Origin: Flavobacteriaceae bacterium UBA5534
Lineage (GTDB): Bacteria; Bacteroidota; Bacteroidia; Flavobacteriales; Flavobacteriaceae
Reading direction: 5' to 3'
Length of the DNA: 8,147 nucleotides
Assembly: GCA_002426015.1 (NCBI GenBank)
Contig: DINS01000002.1
Span: forward strand, 10,006-18,152
The translations under genes were made by a program, and so were the position numbers. Shown here piece by piece: positions 1-5,998 of the stretch (positions are counted from its first letter, which is position 1; each line of letters opens with the position of its first letter). The notes beneath the pieces are model-generated. The model was not told where the DNA came from, ran no database searches, and saw nothing but the letters and a program-made list of their open reading frames with translations.

Positions 1-528
1 AAGGATACTACCAAAATAAATGAAGTACAATACTGTAAACAAAATTCCCCCAACCCAAATTTTTCCTTTTAAATCTGGGCGACAATAAAGTGTCGCTAAC
101 CCACCTACGAACAAACCTACAATGCCACAATAAATATGATTGAGCGACGTAAATAGCGCCAGAAGAATAAATAGGATAACTGGTATAAAAAGAATATAAA
201 TATGCAGGCGATGTTTGTTATGACTTCGTTCGATTCGTGGTATTTCTACAAGGCCTCGTTTAAAAATAAGATTGTAGAGTACGGTAACAATGCCGCCAAT
301 GGCGAAAGAAAAAATAAAACTCTCTATATCGAAACCTGTTTTTTCTGCCAAATCAAAAAGCGACGGTGGCAACCAATATTTTGGTACGAACAGAGGTTCT
401 GTCAATCCGAAAGGTATTGTTATCAGACTCATTTTGAGCATTTCTTTTCTCGAATCGATTTTGAAGAGATAGATTACTGTCCAAAGAGCCAAAATAATAA
501 GTGACCATATAAACCAAACGTATTGCAT
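1..528 (-). CDS. Lycopene cyclase domain membrane protein (C-terminus cut by window edge)
   Basis: This reading frame starts at ATG 526-528 and stays open for 176 codons to the window edge, so its C-terminus is missing. It is a multi-helix integral membrane protein with hydrophobic segments at about residues 3-21, 70-88 and 106-124 and more beyond. The stretch EPLFVPKYWLPPSLF at residues 44-58, preceded by PFGLT and followed by a glycine-containing helix (FAIGGIVTVLYN), matches what I know of the lycopene cyclase domain of carotenoid CrtYc/CrtYd-type and related bacterial membrane proteins. Many bacterial members have no proven cyclase activity, and no other carotenoid gene is visible here, so catalytic function is not claimed. 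It begins only 4 bases after the stop of the AlbA_2 gene, so the two are probably cotranscribed and translationally coupled. Forward-strand open frames in this stretch are antisense shadows. Confidence 0.75.
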   Translation of the reverse strand, partial: MQYVWFIWSLIILALWTVIYLFKIDSRKEMLKMSLITIPFGLTEPLFVPKYWLPPSLFDLAEKTGFDIESFIFSFAIGGIVTVLYNLIFKRGLVEIPRIERSHNKHRLHIYILFIPVILFILLALFTSLNHIYCGIVGLFVGGLATLYCRPDLKGKIWVGGILFTVLYFIYFGSIL

Positions 529-532
529 AATT

Positions 533-1321
533 TTAAGTTTTTAGATGTTTTAAATAATCTACAGTTTCTTTTACGGTTAAAGGATAAGTAGCATTTCCTG
601 TCCTCACATAAAAGTTCGTGTTTGTTCCATCCTTAACATACACAGGTTCCTTGGAAGGTTCAATGTCTATAATACATATATCCTTTTTATTTATTATATA
701 AAAAGAAATATGATTGCTAAAACAAGCTTCGTGACCTATCTGTTTTGAAATGATTCTAAAAATCTCACGCTCATAACCATCTCTATTTTTGTGTTTGAGT
801 GTCTTAAAATCGTTTTCTAGCCCCAAAATATTACCTTGGTCGTCAACACCAATAATTAATTTCCCGCCATTCGTATTCATAAAGCCTACTATGGTTTTTG
901 CAATAACTGTTTCCAATTCACGATTGATAATTTTTCTTAAATAATCATAACGAACTGATGATTTGAATTCTACTTTTTCGTTTTCTCCATCTGCAATAAT
1001 TTCGGTAATGTCTCTTTGTAATAGGCGCTGTTGTGTGCCAATTATAGTGTTTTTCTTTTTAAGTTTAATCCAAAAAAGGCCAGACACCAAGCCCAAAACA
1101 CTTCCAAATAACATTAATGACATACTCATTCCTCTCATGTTAAAACTAAAGGATTCAAGAAAGTACTCATTTAATATTTTCAGAAAGAGGGATGCTGAAA
1201 AGTGCGTATGGCTGTATTCAAACCAATAGAGAACCATTGTAAATGGATGAACTAAGAAATAGAATATGCAGCCACTTATTAATGTTTGAATTACTAAAAC
1301 TTTTATTTTTGCTAAATTCAT
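533..1321 (-). CDS. Membrane-anchored AlbA_2 (Schlafen-like, putative DNA-binding) domain protein
   Basis: The 262-residue product has two predicted N-terminal membrane helices (about 8-24 and 66-86) and then a cytosolic domain from about residue 105 to 246. That domain carries the landmarks of the AlbA_2 / Schlafen-like putative DNA-binding family (PF04326): VEFKSS at 117-122, MNTNGGKLIIGVDDQG at 148-163, a long charged helix, and FYVRTGN at 237-243. In other AlbA_2 proteins this domain is usually soluble and often joined to ATPase or helix-turn-helix modules. Here it is tethered to the membrane, which makes direct promoter regulation less obvious. The upstream DUF5676 gene ends 24 bases before this ATG, and the lycopene-cyclase-domain gene follows after 4 bases, giving a three-gene cluster. 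No metal-binding motif is visible. The domain assignment is confident; the function is unknown. Confidence 0.8.
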   Translation of the reverse strand: MNLAKIKVLVIQTLISGCIFYFLVHPFTMVLYWFEYSHTHFSASLFLKILNEYFLESFSFNMRGMSMSLMLFGSVLGLVSGLFWIKLKKKNTIIGTQQRLLQRDITEIIADGENEKVEFKSSVRYDYLRKIINRELETVIAKTIVGFMNTNGGKLIIGVDDQGNILGLENDFKTLKHKNRDGYEREIFRIISKQIGHEACFSNHISFYIINKKDICIIDIEPSKEPVYVKDGTNTNFYVRTGNATYPLTVKETVDYLKHLKT

Positions 1322-1345
1322 ATGATTTTATACATGATTAGAATT

Positions 1346-1627
1346 TTAATATTTATAAAGTTTTATTTGAGCATTATAAAAAGCACCGATACAAGCACCA
1401 ATAAGCCACCACAAAATGAACGTTTGAATAATACCTATTAATGCTTCCAGTAAAGAAACATCCATCCTAATGATGTTGGTGGTATCTAATCCGTGCAACA
1501 GGCTGTTGAAAAAGGTTATTGTTCCTTCTTGTCCTGCTGTAGTCATAACAATCATACATCCTAGATAAATAAGTGCTCCAGTAAGACCGAAGGCAAAACC
1601 GAGCTTTTTTGTGTTTAATCGATACAT
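1346..1627 (-). CDS. DUF5676 family small membrane protein
   Basis: This 93-residue protein has two hydrophobic helices, at about residues 9-30 and 61-82. The start (YRLNTKKLGFAFGLTGALIY after Met1) and the end (LIGACIGAFYN then a basic tail) fit the DUF5676 family of small membrane proteins. I recall members near heavy-metal resistance genes in Bacteroidota, but no biochemical role is known. Cytosolic ends are probably the short basic N-terminus and the IKLYKY tail. It starts at ATG 1625-1627 after an A/T-rich leader and is separated from the upstream beta-flower/DUF3347 gene by about 148 bases containing a strong inverted repeat. It may therefore begin a new transcription unit with the two genes after it. 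Family call is by recall of pattern, not by alignment. Confidence 0.72.
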   Translation of the reverse strand: MYRLNTKKLGFAFGLTGALIYLGCMIVMTTAGQEGTITFFNSLLHGLDTTNIIRMDVSLLEALIGIIQTFILWWLIGACIGAFYNAQIKLYKY

Positions 1628-1701
1628 AATATTTAGTTTTTTTATTAGAAATATTTAATCTGTTGTACGTTTTTATTTATTAAATCTAAAACCTGATTTG
1701 A

Positions 1702-1745
1702 TTACAATTCGAGCAATTTTCAATCAAAAATTACTCGAATTGTAA
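1702..1745. repeat. Long inverted repeat between the DUF3347 and DUF5676 genes
   Basis: A 12-bp perfect arm at 1702-1713 pairs with 1734-1745. After one C/A mismatch, six more pairs (1715-1720 with 1727-1732) leave a 6-base loop. It lies 31 bases past the stop of the upstream gene, where a terminator is expected, but no T-run follows on the minus strand. It could be a weak terminator, an RNA-processing hairpin that tunes downstream expression, or an operator for the DUF5676 gene cluster. Confidence 0.6.
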
Positions 1746-1775
1746 AACTTTATTCAAAATAAACAAATGGCGTTT

Positions 1776-2591
1776 TTATTTTAAGGTCTCTTTTACTGAG
1801 CCACAATTGGGCATTTTTGAACCCAAATAAGGATTCTTGATTTTTTCGGTTAGGCTTAGCCAATTAGCACCTTTACCATCCATGGCCATTGGGCAATGGT
1901 TCCAATAAAGTGTTTTTCCCGCTAAATCGGTTTCCTTGATAACAGTGTACAGTTGTTTGGACAAATTTGCAAATTGATTTCGTTGCTCGTTAATTTCCAT
2001 GGATTTTGATAGTTCTTCCAAGGTCTTTTTTATATAAGTTTCATTCAGGGCAGTTTCTCCATTCAGTAGTTTTATTGCCGCTTCTTGTGCAGACTTGCTG
2101 TTATCAGCAGCCAAAGCATTTTCAATGTCCATATACCCCGATATTATGGCATCCATATCATCTCCTATCTTCTTTTCTCCAAAGAAACAATGTGTGGCAC
2201 AGGCATGAAGTTTGTAGTTTTTATGAACGTAACCTATAGCATGGCCTTTAGGATCCAAAATCTCACATTTTTCATTATTGCCCTTAACAGAGAGCACAAA
2301 CTGGCCATTCTCATTATAATATTGTCCCCCTTTTTTTGCTTTCCCTAAATAATTGCCATCTTCATCATATACCCTTCCGTTTTTTATGAATCCTAGTTTT
2401 TTCCCTTGGTTATTAAATACAATATCCTCCTTACTTATATAGCCAAGTTTTGTTCCACGATCTAGGACTTCGCCTTTTCCGTTGATGTACATCTGCCGCT
2501 TGGTTTTATCACTGGCCTGAGCGAATGCAGTTTGTGCAGATAGCAGTATTCCTATCAGGAATACAAGACTAATAATTATTCTTTTTTTCAT
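1776..2591 (-). CDS. Secreted beta-flower-like repeat plus DUF3347 protein
   Basis: The 271-residue protein has a clear Sec signal peptide (basic MKKR, hydrophobic 5-18, cleavage likely after AFA at residue 24). Residues 34-125 hold short degenerate repeats of the type 'GxxLGxI..G.VYDEDG' resembling the flavobacterial 5-fold beta-flower fold. After HACATHC (129-135), the C-terminal part (about 143-271) matches DUF3347: an amphipathic helical stretch, then YWNHCPMAMDGKGANWLS (229-246), NPYLG, and MPNCGSVKETL to the end. DUF3347 is found alone or attached to CusB-type efflux adaptors, and its H-C-P-M-x-M cluster plus C263 could bind copper in the periplasm; that role is inference. It follows the SHOCT gene after 51 bases, in the run of metal-handling genes. 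Having both domains in one protein is worth noting. Confidence 0.8.
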   Translation of the reverse strand: MKKRIIISLVFLIGILLSAQTAFAQASDKTKRQMYINGKGEVLDRGTKLGYISKEDIVFNNQGKKLGFIKNGRVYDEDGNYLGKAKKGGQYYNENGQFVLSVKGNNEKCEILDPKGHAIGYVHKNYKLHACATHCFFGEKKIGDDMDAIISGYMDIENALAADNSKSAQEAAIKLLNGETALNETYIKKTLEELSKSMEINEQRNQFANLSKQLYTVIKETDLAGKTLYWNHCPMAMDGKGANWLSLTEKIKNPYLGSKMPNCGSVKETLK

Positions 2592-2597
2592 TTTTTT

Positions 2598-2619
2598 GTT
2601 TTTAATTTGTTTTTAATTT
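2598..2619. repeat. Tandem 11-bp repeat in the DUF3347 gene leader
   Basis: GTTTTTAATTT occurs twice head to tail, followed by a partial third copy (GTTTTT, 2620-2625). On the coding strand this reads as repeated AAATTAAAAAC immediately upstream of the ATG of the beta-flower/DUF3347 gene. A similar A/T-rich string precedes the SHOCT gene near 2866-2880. Such A-rich leaders serve as ribosome-binding enhancers in Bacteroidota, so it may simply be a translation leader. Confidence 0.55.
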
Positions 2620-2642
2620 GTTTTTTGACACAGTGTTTTTAA

Positions 2643-2861
2643 TTAATCTTTTACTTCTAAAATTTTTTTTGATTCTTCATATTCTTCCTTGGATATTTCG
2701 CCTTTTGCAAAGCGCTTTTTCAAAATATCCAGTGGGCTTTCTTTTTTTGATTTTTGATATGGTATATCAACAGGGATAAAGAATATCCAAGCAATGAAAA
2801 CCACCCATATAATCCACCATATTAGGTGCATACCTCCAAAATGTCCGTCGTATAAATGCAT
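2643..2861 (-). CDS. Small SHOCT domain membrane protein
   Basis: This 72-residue protein has a short His-containing N-terminus (HLYDGHFGG MH), one strong Trp-rich membrane helix at about 12-30, and a C-terminal SHOCT module at about 43-69 (SPLDILKKRFAKGEISKEEY then EESKKIL). SHOCT is a short oligomerisation-type domain common at the ends of bacterial membrane proteins. Small one-helix SHOCT proteins commonly accompany copper and heavy-metal genes in Bacteroidota, though their role is unknown. It starts at ATG 2859-2861, 22 bases after the HMA gene stop, so it likely belongs to the same operon. A second Met at residue 11 would lose the His-rich tip but keep the helix; the upstream start is favoured by spacing and the A-rich leader. 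Confidence 0.85.
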   Translation of the reverse strand: MHLYDGHFGGMHLIWWIIWVVFIAWIFFIPVDIPYQKSKKESPLDILKKRFAKGEISKEEYEESKKILEVKD

Positions 2862-2883
2862 AATTTTTAGTTTTAATTTGTTA

Positions 2884-3099
2884 TTAATTTATTTTTGTTA
2901 TTGTATACCCATTAAGAGTGTTGAGTTGCTTTTGTAATTCCTCAATTGAAATGTGTTCTTTCATTGTGATGATTGTAGCTCCTTTTGGCACTAAAAAAAT
3001 CTCTGCTTTTTCAATATTGGGATGTTTCTCTAGAGCCTTTTTTACCCTTGCAACACATCCGCCACAACTAATTCCGTCTATTAGAAATTTTTGTTTCAT
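2884..3099 (-). CDS. HMA-domain copper chaperone-like protein (CopZ type)
   Basis: At 71 residues this is a single heavy-metal-associated (HMA, PF00403) domain with the expected beta-alpha-beta-beta-alpha-beta pattern. The metal site is GISCGGCVARV, with Cys12 and Cys15 as the two ligands. Proteins of this family (CopZ, Atx1, MerP and the N-terminal domains of CopA) bind Cu(I) or another soft metal in the cytosol and pass it to a P-type ATPase. No signal peptide is present, so it should be cytosolic. The usual Met before the first Cys region (GMxCxxC) is Ile here, which is tolerated in some members. It sits 12 bases after the His-rich membrane gene and 22 bases before the SHOCT gene. No P-type ATPase is visible, so its partner must be encoded elsewhere. 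Confidence 0.88.
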   Translation of the reverse strand: MKQKFLIDGISCGGCVARVKKALEKHPNIEKAEIFLVPKGATIITMKEHISIEELQKQLNTLNGYTITKIN

Positions 3100-3111
3100 T
3101 GTGTTTAGTAT

Positions 3112-3381
3112 TTAGTGATGTTGATGACCTTTGTGTTCGTCTTTAATTCCAACTAAAGGCTTTTCTTTATTCTTTTGAGGTTTATTTTGTTTGTGCTGTG
3201 AATGGTTATGTCCACCGTGCCCATGAGAGCCGTGAGGCATAAATAAATGACAGGCAAACATAAAAATGATAAAAATAAAGAGGGATGAACCGTCTCCAAT
3301 ACCAAACGAGGGCGCTAAAAAGATTAGCAGTAGTGGTAAAACACAACTTATAACCATCCAAAACCAGTGATTGTTTTTCAT
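3112..3381 (-). CDS. Small membrane protein with His-rich tail (possibly DUF2933-like)
   Basis: This 89-residue product has two hydrophobic helices, at about 7-24 and 32-48, joined by a Gly-rich turn (GIGDGSS), and a polar tail rich in histidine: His45, 50, 53, 55, 58, 60, 63 and then 83, 86, 88, 89. The hairpin plus His tail resembles the small DUF2933-type proteins found in metal-resistance clusters, but this is a resemblance and not a firm family call. The tail could bind Cu, Ni, Zn or Co; its side of the membrane is not clear. The gene lies 23 bases after the Met-rich lipoprotein and 12 before the HMA gene, consistent with an operon of metal-binding proteins. The ATG at 3379-3381 is preceded by an A/T-rich leader. 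Confidence 0.7.
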   Translation of the reverse strand: MKNNHWFWMVISCVLPLLLIFLAPSFGIGDGSSLFIFIIFMFACHLFMPHGSHGHGGHNHSQHKQNKPQKNKEKPLVGIKDEHKGHQHH

Positions 3382-3404
3382 TATCTATTTTTTATTGTTA
3401 ATAA

Positions 3405-3881
3405 TTAGTGATGCTCGGTATGGTCCTCCTTGTTTGGTGAATCCATTCTGTCCATTTTATTCATTTCTTGCATGTCCATTCCTTTTTTTCCCATCATCTT
3501 TGAGCAGGATTCCATACAATCTTCACTCATCATTCCTTTTTCGTGCATCATCTTCATCATAGAGCCCATTGTTTCTGGGCTTTTCATCATTCTGTCCATC
3601 ATTGAGTGCATCATAGGTTTATTGCCCAGCATATTTTTCATCATCATACTGTCTTTCATCATCAATTGCATACCTTCACCTTGCATCATCTGCATAGCGT
3701 GGTCACTATTGTGCATATTTACCATAAACTCGGTCATATAATCGTGATTTCCGGTAATGGCATTAAAAACCTCTGTGCGGGTTTCTAAGTTTTCCAATAA
3801 TGCTTGAGGGCCTGATTCTTGTTTGCAGCTGTTAAGGCTTAAAAGCCCAATTGCCAATAAAATAATTACTAGCGTTTTCAT
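3405..3881 (-). CDS. Met-rich lipoprotein, putative periplasmic copper binder
   Basis: The 158-residue protein starts with a lipoprotein signal (hydrophobic 4-14, lipobox L-N-S-C with Cys19), so it should be anchored to a periplasmic-facing or surface membrane. By hand count 35 of its 158 residues are methionine, in dense MM, MMM and MxxM clusters from about residue 48 to 147, along with several His and three further Cys (DCMESC and the lipid Cys). The C-terminus ends in HTEHH. Met clusters of this type bind Cu(I) in periplasmic copper proteins such as CusF, CopK, PcoE and CueO, but this protein is not recognisably any of those. It is separated from the upstream lipoprotein cytochrome by about 98 bases and followed after 23 bases by the His-rich membrane gene. 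The lipid anchor and Met enrichment are seen directly; copper binding is inferred. Confidence 0.82.
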   Translation of the reverse strand: MKTLVIILLAIGLLSLNSCKQESGPQALLENLETRTEVFNAITGNHDYMTEFMVNMHNSDHAMQMMQGEGMQLMMKDSMMMKNMLGNKPMMHSMMDRMMKSPETMGSMMKMMHEKGMMSEDCMESCSKMMGKKGMDMQEMNKMDRMDSPNKEDHTEHH

Positions 3882-3960
3882 AATTCTATTTTTTTATTGA
3901 GTTAAACATTCTTTTTATTTTAATAACCCCATTCCCTAAAATCTATTTAATTGTAGTTAA

Positions 3961-3988
3961 GCGAATGGTTTACCATCTATTAATTCGC
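3961..3988 (-). terminator. Possible weak hairpin overlapping the lipoprotein cytochrome stop
   Basis: GCGAAT at 3961-3966 pairs with ATTCGC at 3983-3988, spanning the TAA stop at 3980-3982; a competing smaller hairpin (ATGGT-TT-ACCAT, 3965-3976) lies inside. There is no clean T-run after it on the minus strand. It sits at the head of the 98-base gap before the Met-rich lipoprotein gene and may partially terminate or shape the transcript. Confidence 0.25.
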
Positions 3989-4285
3989 AGATTTTAAAAA
4001 GGTTTCAATTTTTGCAATTTCATTTTCAGCAAGATTTGCCCTAACTCTCATGTGCAAAGCTATAGTGCTCCAATCTGTGTCATTATAATCAGCAGGTGAG
4101 GGTGCTAAATGACATCTATTGCATGCTTCTCCCCACATTTGGGCACCAGATTTTTCAATTTTGAACTCATCTTGAACATCTGTGGCAGCAGTGTAAGCGT
4201 TTTTTGTTGAAGAACATCCAACTATCATTCCTCCTGTGGTGAAGATCACTACAGCAACGACAAGTATTTTATGTATTGTTTTCAT
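3980..4285 (-). CDS. Monoheme c-type cytochrome lipoprotein
   Basis: Starting at ATG 4283-4285, the product has 101 residues. A longer open frame reaching back to 4378 exists but overlaps the porin gene and lacks an N-terminal signal; the chosen start gives MKTIHK, a hydrophobic stretch (7-22) and a lipobox-like I-V-G-C with Cys24. The heme-binding motif is CNRCH at 55-59, and the HMRVRANL segment supplies a likely axial Met79. The short length and the WSTIALHM...FLKS ending fit small class I-like cytochromes in which one heme carries electrons in the periplasm. It follows the porin stop by 25 bases and is therefore likely cotranscribed with the porin and the other cytochrome. The electron donor and acceptor are not evident. 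Lipid anchoring to the outer or inner membrane is probable. Confidence 0.85.
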   Translation of the reverse strand: MKTIHKILVVAVVIFTTGGMIVGCSSTKNAYTAATDVQDEFKIEKSGAQMWGEACNRCHLAPSPADYNDTDWSTIALHMRVRANLAENEIAKIETFLKSAN

Positions 4286-4310
4286 AATTTTAAAGTTTTT
4301 ATAAATTTTA

Positions 4311-5498
4311 TTAGAAACCAATGGCCCAGTGAATAAAAAAACCATTGGCAGTACCGCCTCCATCATGACCACCAACACTATCTGTTGTTTGGTATGCCAC
4401 TTTTATGACCGATCTCCAGGTTAGCCAATAGTTTAAGCTGAAAGCATATTGATCAGACCGTTCTTCCCATTCGGCACCTTCAGGTGTATTGAGATTTGAA
4501 TACCTTCCAACTAGTTCTAACTTTTTCATAAAATCACTGCTAGCCATTGTTGGACGATAGCTTAATTGTGCGTAGAAGGAGTTGCTTTTATTGTCAAAAG
4601 TATATTCTTCTTCATCCCCATCTTCATGGACTTCTGTATAAGTAGCATCATCAATATCAGAATTATTGTATTGCCCTTTAATATCAATAAATCCACTAAT
4701 TGCTGGTATTTGTTTTATAAAGGCAAAATCGATAGCATATAAAAATACTCCTACGTTTTCATATTCTGAATCTGTAGTCCCAACTTTGCTTGTAGAATAG
4801 CTTGAAAAGCCTATTTCGGTTGAGGAATCTGCAAAAGGCAACAAACCAATTCTTCCTCCAAATGCTTTGCTGTTATTGTTGTCCTCAAAGTTTTGGAACA
4901 TGAGCATTCCAGCCTCTTCTGGCTCGACACTGCCATCCTTTAATCGTGGGCCATTGGTCGAATAAACGGCATAATTCAGTTTTGGTCCTCCAAGATCAAA
5001 AGCACCTCGAAGTTCTACACCAATCCCTGATGCAGGCGCAATACCATCATGACCAAAACCCAAAGGTCTTGTAGGTAGCCTGTTAATCCATGCAGGATGT
5101 AATCGTTCCATAAACGTTCCAAAAGGAAGTAGAAATTTACCAGCGCGAACCGTCATGTTCTTATTTAATATATACATAACATCTGCATATTCCAGACCTA
5201 CTTCAAGTTCGTTATTTTCGAGTCCAAATTCAAGCTCTGCTTCAAACATAAGTCTATCTGAATGTTTGAATAGGAAAATAGGTGCAAAGGCTGAACCAAC
5301 GTATGAAGATTCCTTTTCGCCTTCAGTATTCATAAAGTTTAATCCTGTATGACCATACCCTCTAATCATAAACTGTGTTTTACTTGGTTTAAATGGCTCC
5401 GGCGCAGTTACGCTGTCTGTTTCAAAGTTGTTGTACGTTTGCCCATAAGTAATATGACCAAATCCAACAATCATTAATAATATAGTTAGCTTTTTCAT
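4311..5498 (-). CDS. Outer-membrane porin-like beta-barrel protein
   Basis: The 395-residue protein begins with a signal peptide (MKKLTILLMIVGFGHITYGQ, cleavage near residue 19-20) and ends in the aromatic Phe typical of outer-membrane barrels recognised by BamA. Between them, alternating hydrophobic and polar strands and acidic loops (for example EDGDEEEY) are typical of porins; the segment VRAGKFLLPFGTFMERLHP and LGFGHDGIAPASGIGVELRG recall phosphate-selective or DcaP-like porin families of Bacteroidota. A specific substrate is not deducible. Its ATG (5496-5498) overlaps by one base the TAA of the upstream cytochrome (5498-5500), a strong sign of translational coupling. The lipoprotein cytochrome follows after 25 bases. 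The pairing of a porin with two c-type cytochromes suggests a periplasmic redox function for a solute crossing the outer membrane, but that is inference. Confidence 0.82.
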   Translation of the reverse strand: MKKLTILLMIVGFGHITYGQTYNNFETDSVTAPEPFKPSKTQFMIRGYGHTGLNFMNTEGEKESSYVGSAFAPIFLFKHSDRLMFEAELEFGLENNELEVGLEYADVMYILNKNMTVRAGKFLLPFGTFMERLHPAWINRLPTRPLGFGHDGIAPASGIGVELRGAFDLGGPKLNYAVYSTNGPRLKDGSVEPEEAGMLMFQNFEDNNNSKAFGGRIGLLPFADSSTEIGFSSYSTSKVGTTDSEYENVGVFLYAIDFAFIKQIPAISGFIDIKGQYNNSDIDDATYTEVHEDGDEEEYTFDNKSNSFYAQLSYRPTMASSDFMKKLELVGRYSNLNTPEGAEWEERSDQYAFSLNYWLTWRSVIKVAYQTTDSVGGHDGGGTANGFFIHWAIGF

Positions 5499-5926
5499 TA
5501 TTTGAGTGTTCTTATATAGTTAATAATTTCCCAACGTTTTTTTTCTGGAATAGATGATTTGTAGCTAGCCATAGGTGTTCTTCCCTCTGTAATTTTCCAA
5601 AAAATGGCTCCATCAGATTGGGCTTGAACGACCTTGCTGGTCAAGTCTGTTGGTTTAGGTGTTAAGCCTGCGCCTCCCATGCCATCACCTTTACCTTTTG
5701 GACCATGACAAACAAAGCACATGACCTTGTAAAGTTTTTTGCCAGAAGCAGCAGCATTAGCATCTCCTTTTAGAGGATTGACTATCTTGTCTGCACTCGC
5801 GGGCGCAACCCATTTTTTTTGTTGCAAAGTTTCATAATCATTTTTTGGTGCTTTCGCAAAACTTATAAGAAGTAAAAAAAGGAAGCCAGTAAGTGTGATA
5901 CTGATTAAGATTTATTTTGTTTTCAT
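5498..5926 (-). pseudogene. Class I c-type cytochrome with in-frame stop in its signal peptide
   Basis: The frame from ATG 5924-5926 reads M-K-T-K, then TAA (5912-5914), then an intact hydrophobic signal core ILISITLTGFLFLLLISFAKA and the mature domain. With the stop ignored, the full product is 142 positions long. Heme motif CFVCH falls at restored residues 70-74, and the Met of GRTPMASY at 119 is the probable axial ligand; the C-terminal helix (KKRWEIINYIRTL) matches the PF13442 / cytochrome c class I family. A TTG at 5825-5827 could start a 109-residue product, but it would lack any signal peptide and could not receive heme in the periplasm. It overlaps the porin gene by one base. It may be inactivated, misread, or read through at low level; the restored identity is confident, the functional status is not. 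Confidence 0.8.
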
Positions 5927-5945
5927 ATTATTAATTTTTTTGAAT

Positions 5946-5959
5946 TATTAAATTTAATA
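5946..5959. promoter_or_regulatory. AT palindrome upstream of the cytochrome gene
   Basis: TATTAAATTTAATA is a perfect 14-bp palindrome 20-33 bases upstream of the cytochrome ATG, in the 72-base gap after the regulator gene. Its core ATTAAATTTAAT recurs at 6729-6740 inside a longer palindrome between the HYC_CC_PP-type gene and the regulator gene. It may be an operator, possibly for the AraC-type regulator encoded just upstream, but AT-rich palindromes also arise by chance. Confidence 0.35.
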
Positions 5960-5998
5960 GTTAGTCAGAAGCTCTATCTGCATAACTTTCGTTGTTAT

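Noticed and set aside
202..504. Forward-strand open frames opposite the lycopene-cyclase-domain gene
   Set aside because: The minus strand encodes a coherent membrane protein with a recognisable motif; the forward frames have no family features.
3430..3788. Forward-strand frames rich in Ile, His and Ser opposite the Met-rich lipoprotein
   Set aside because: They are the complement of repeated Met codons (CAT read in other frames), not independent genes.
4286..4378. Longer N-terminus for the lipoprotein cytochrome, starting at 4378
   Set aside because: It overlaps the end of the porin gene and puts the lipoprotein signal in the interior; ATG 4283-4285 gives a correct signal and a 25-base spacing.
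5982..5998. Small hairpin ATAAC...GTTAT after the regulator stop
   Set aside because: Only five base pairs, AT-rich, and no T-run follows; not separable from chance.
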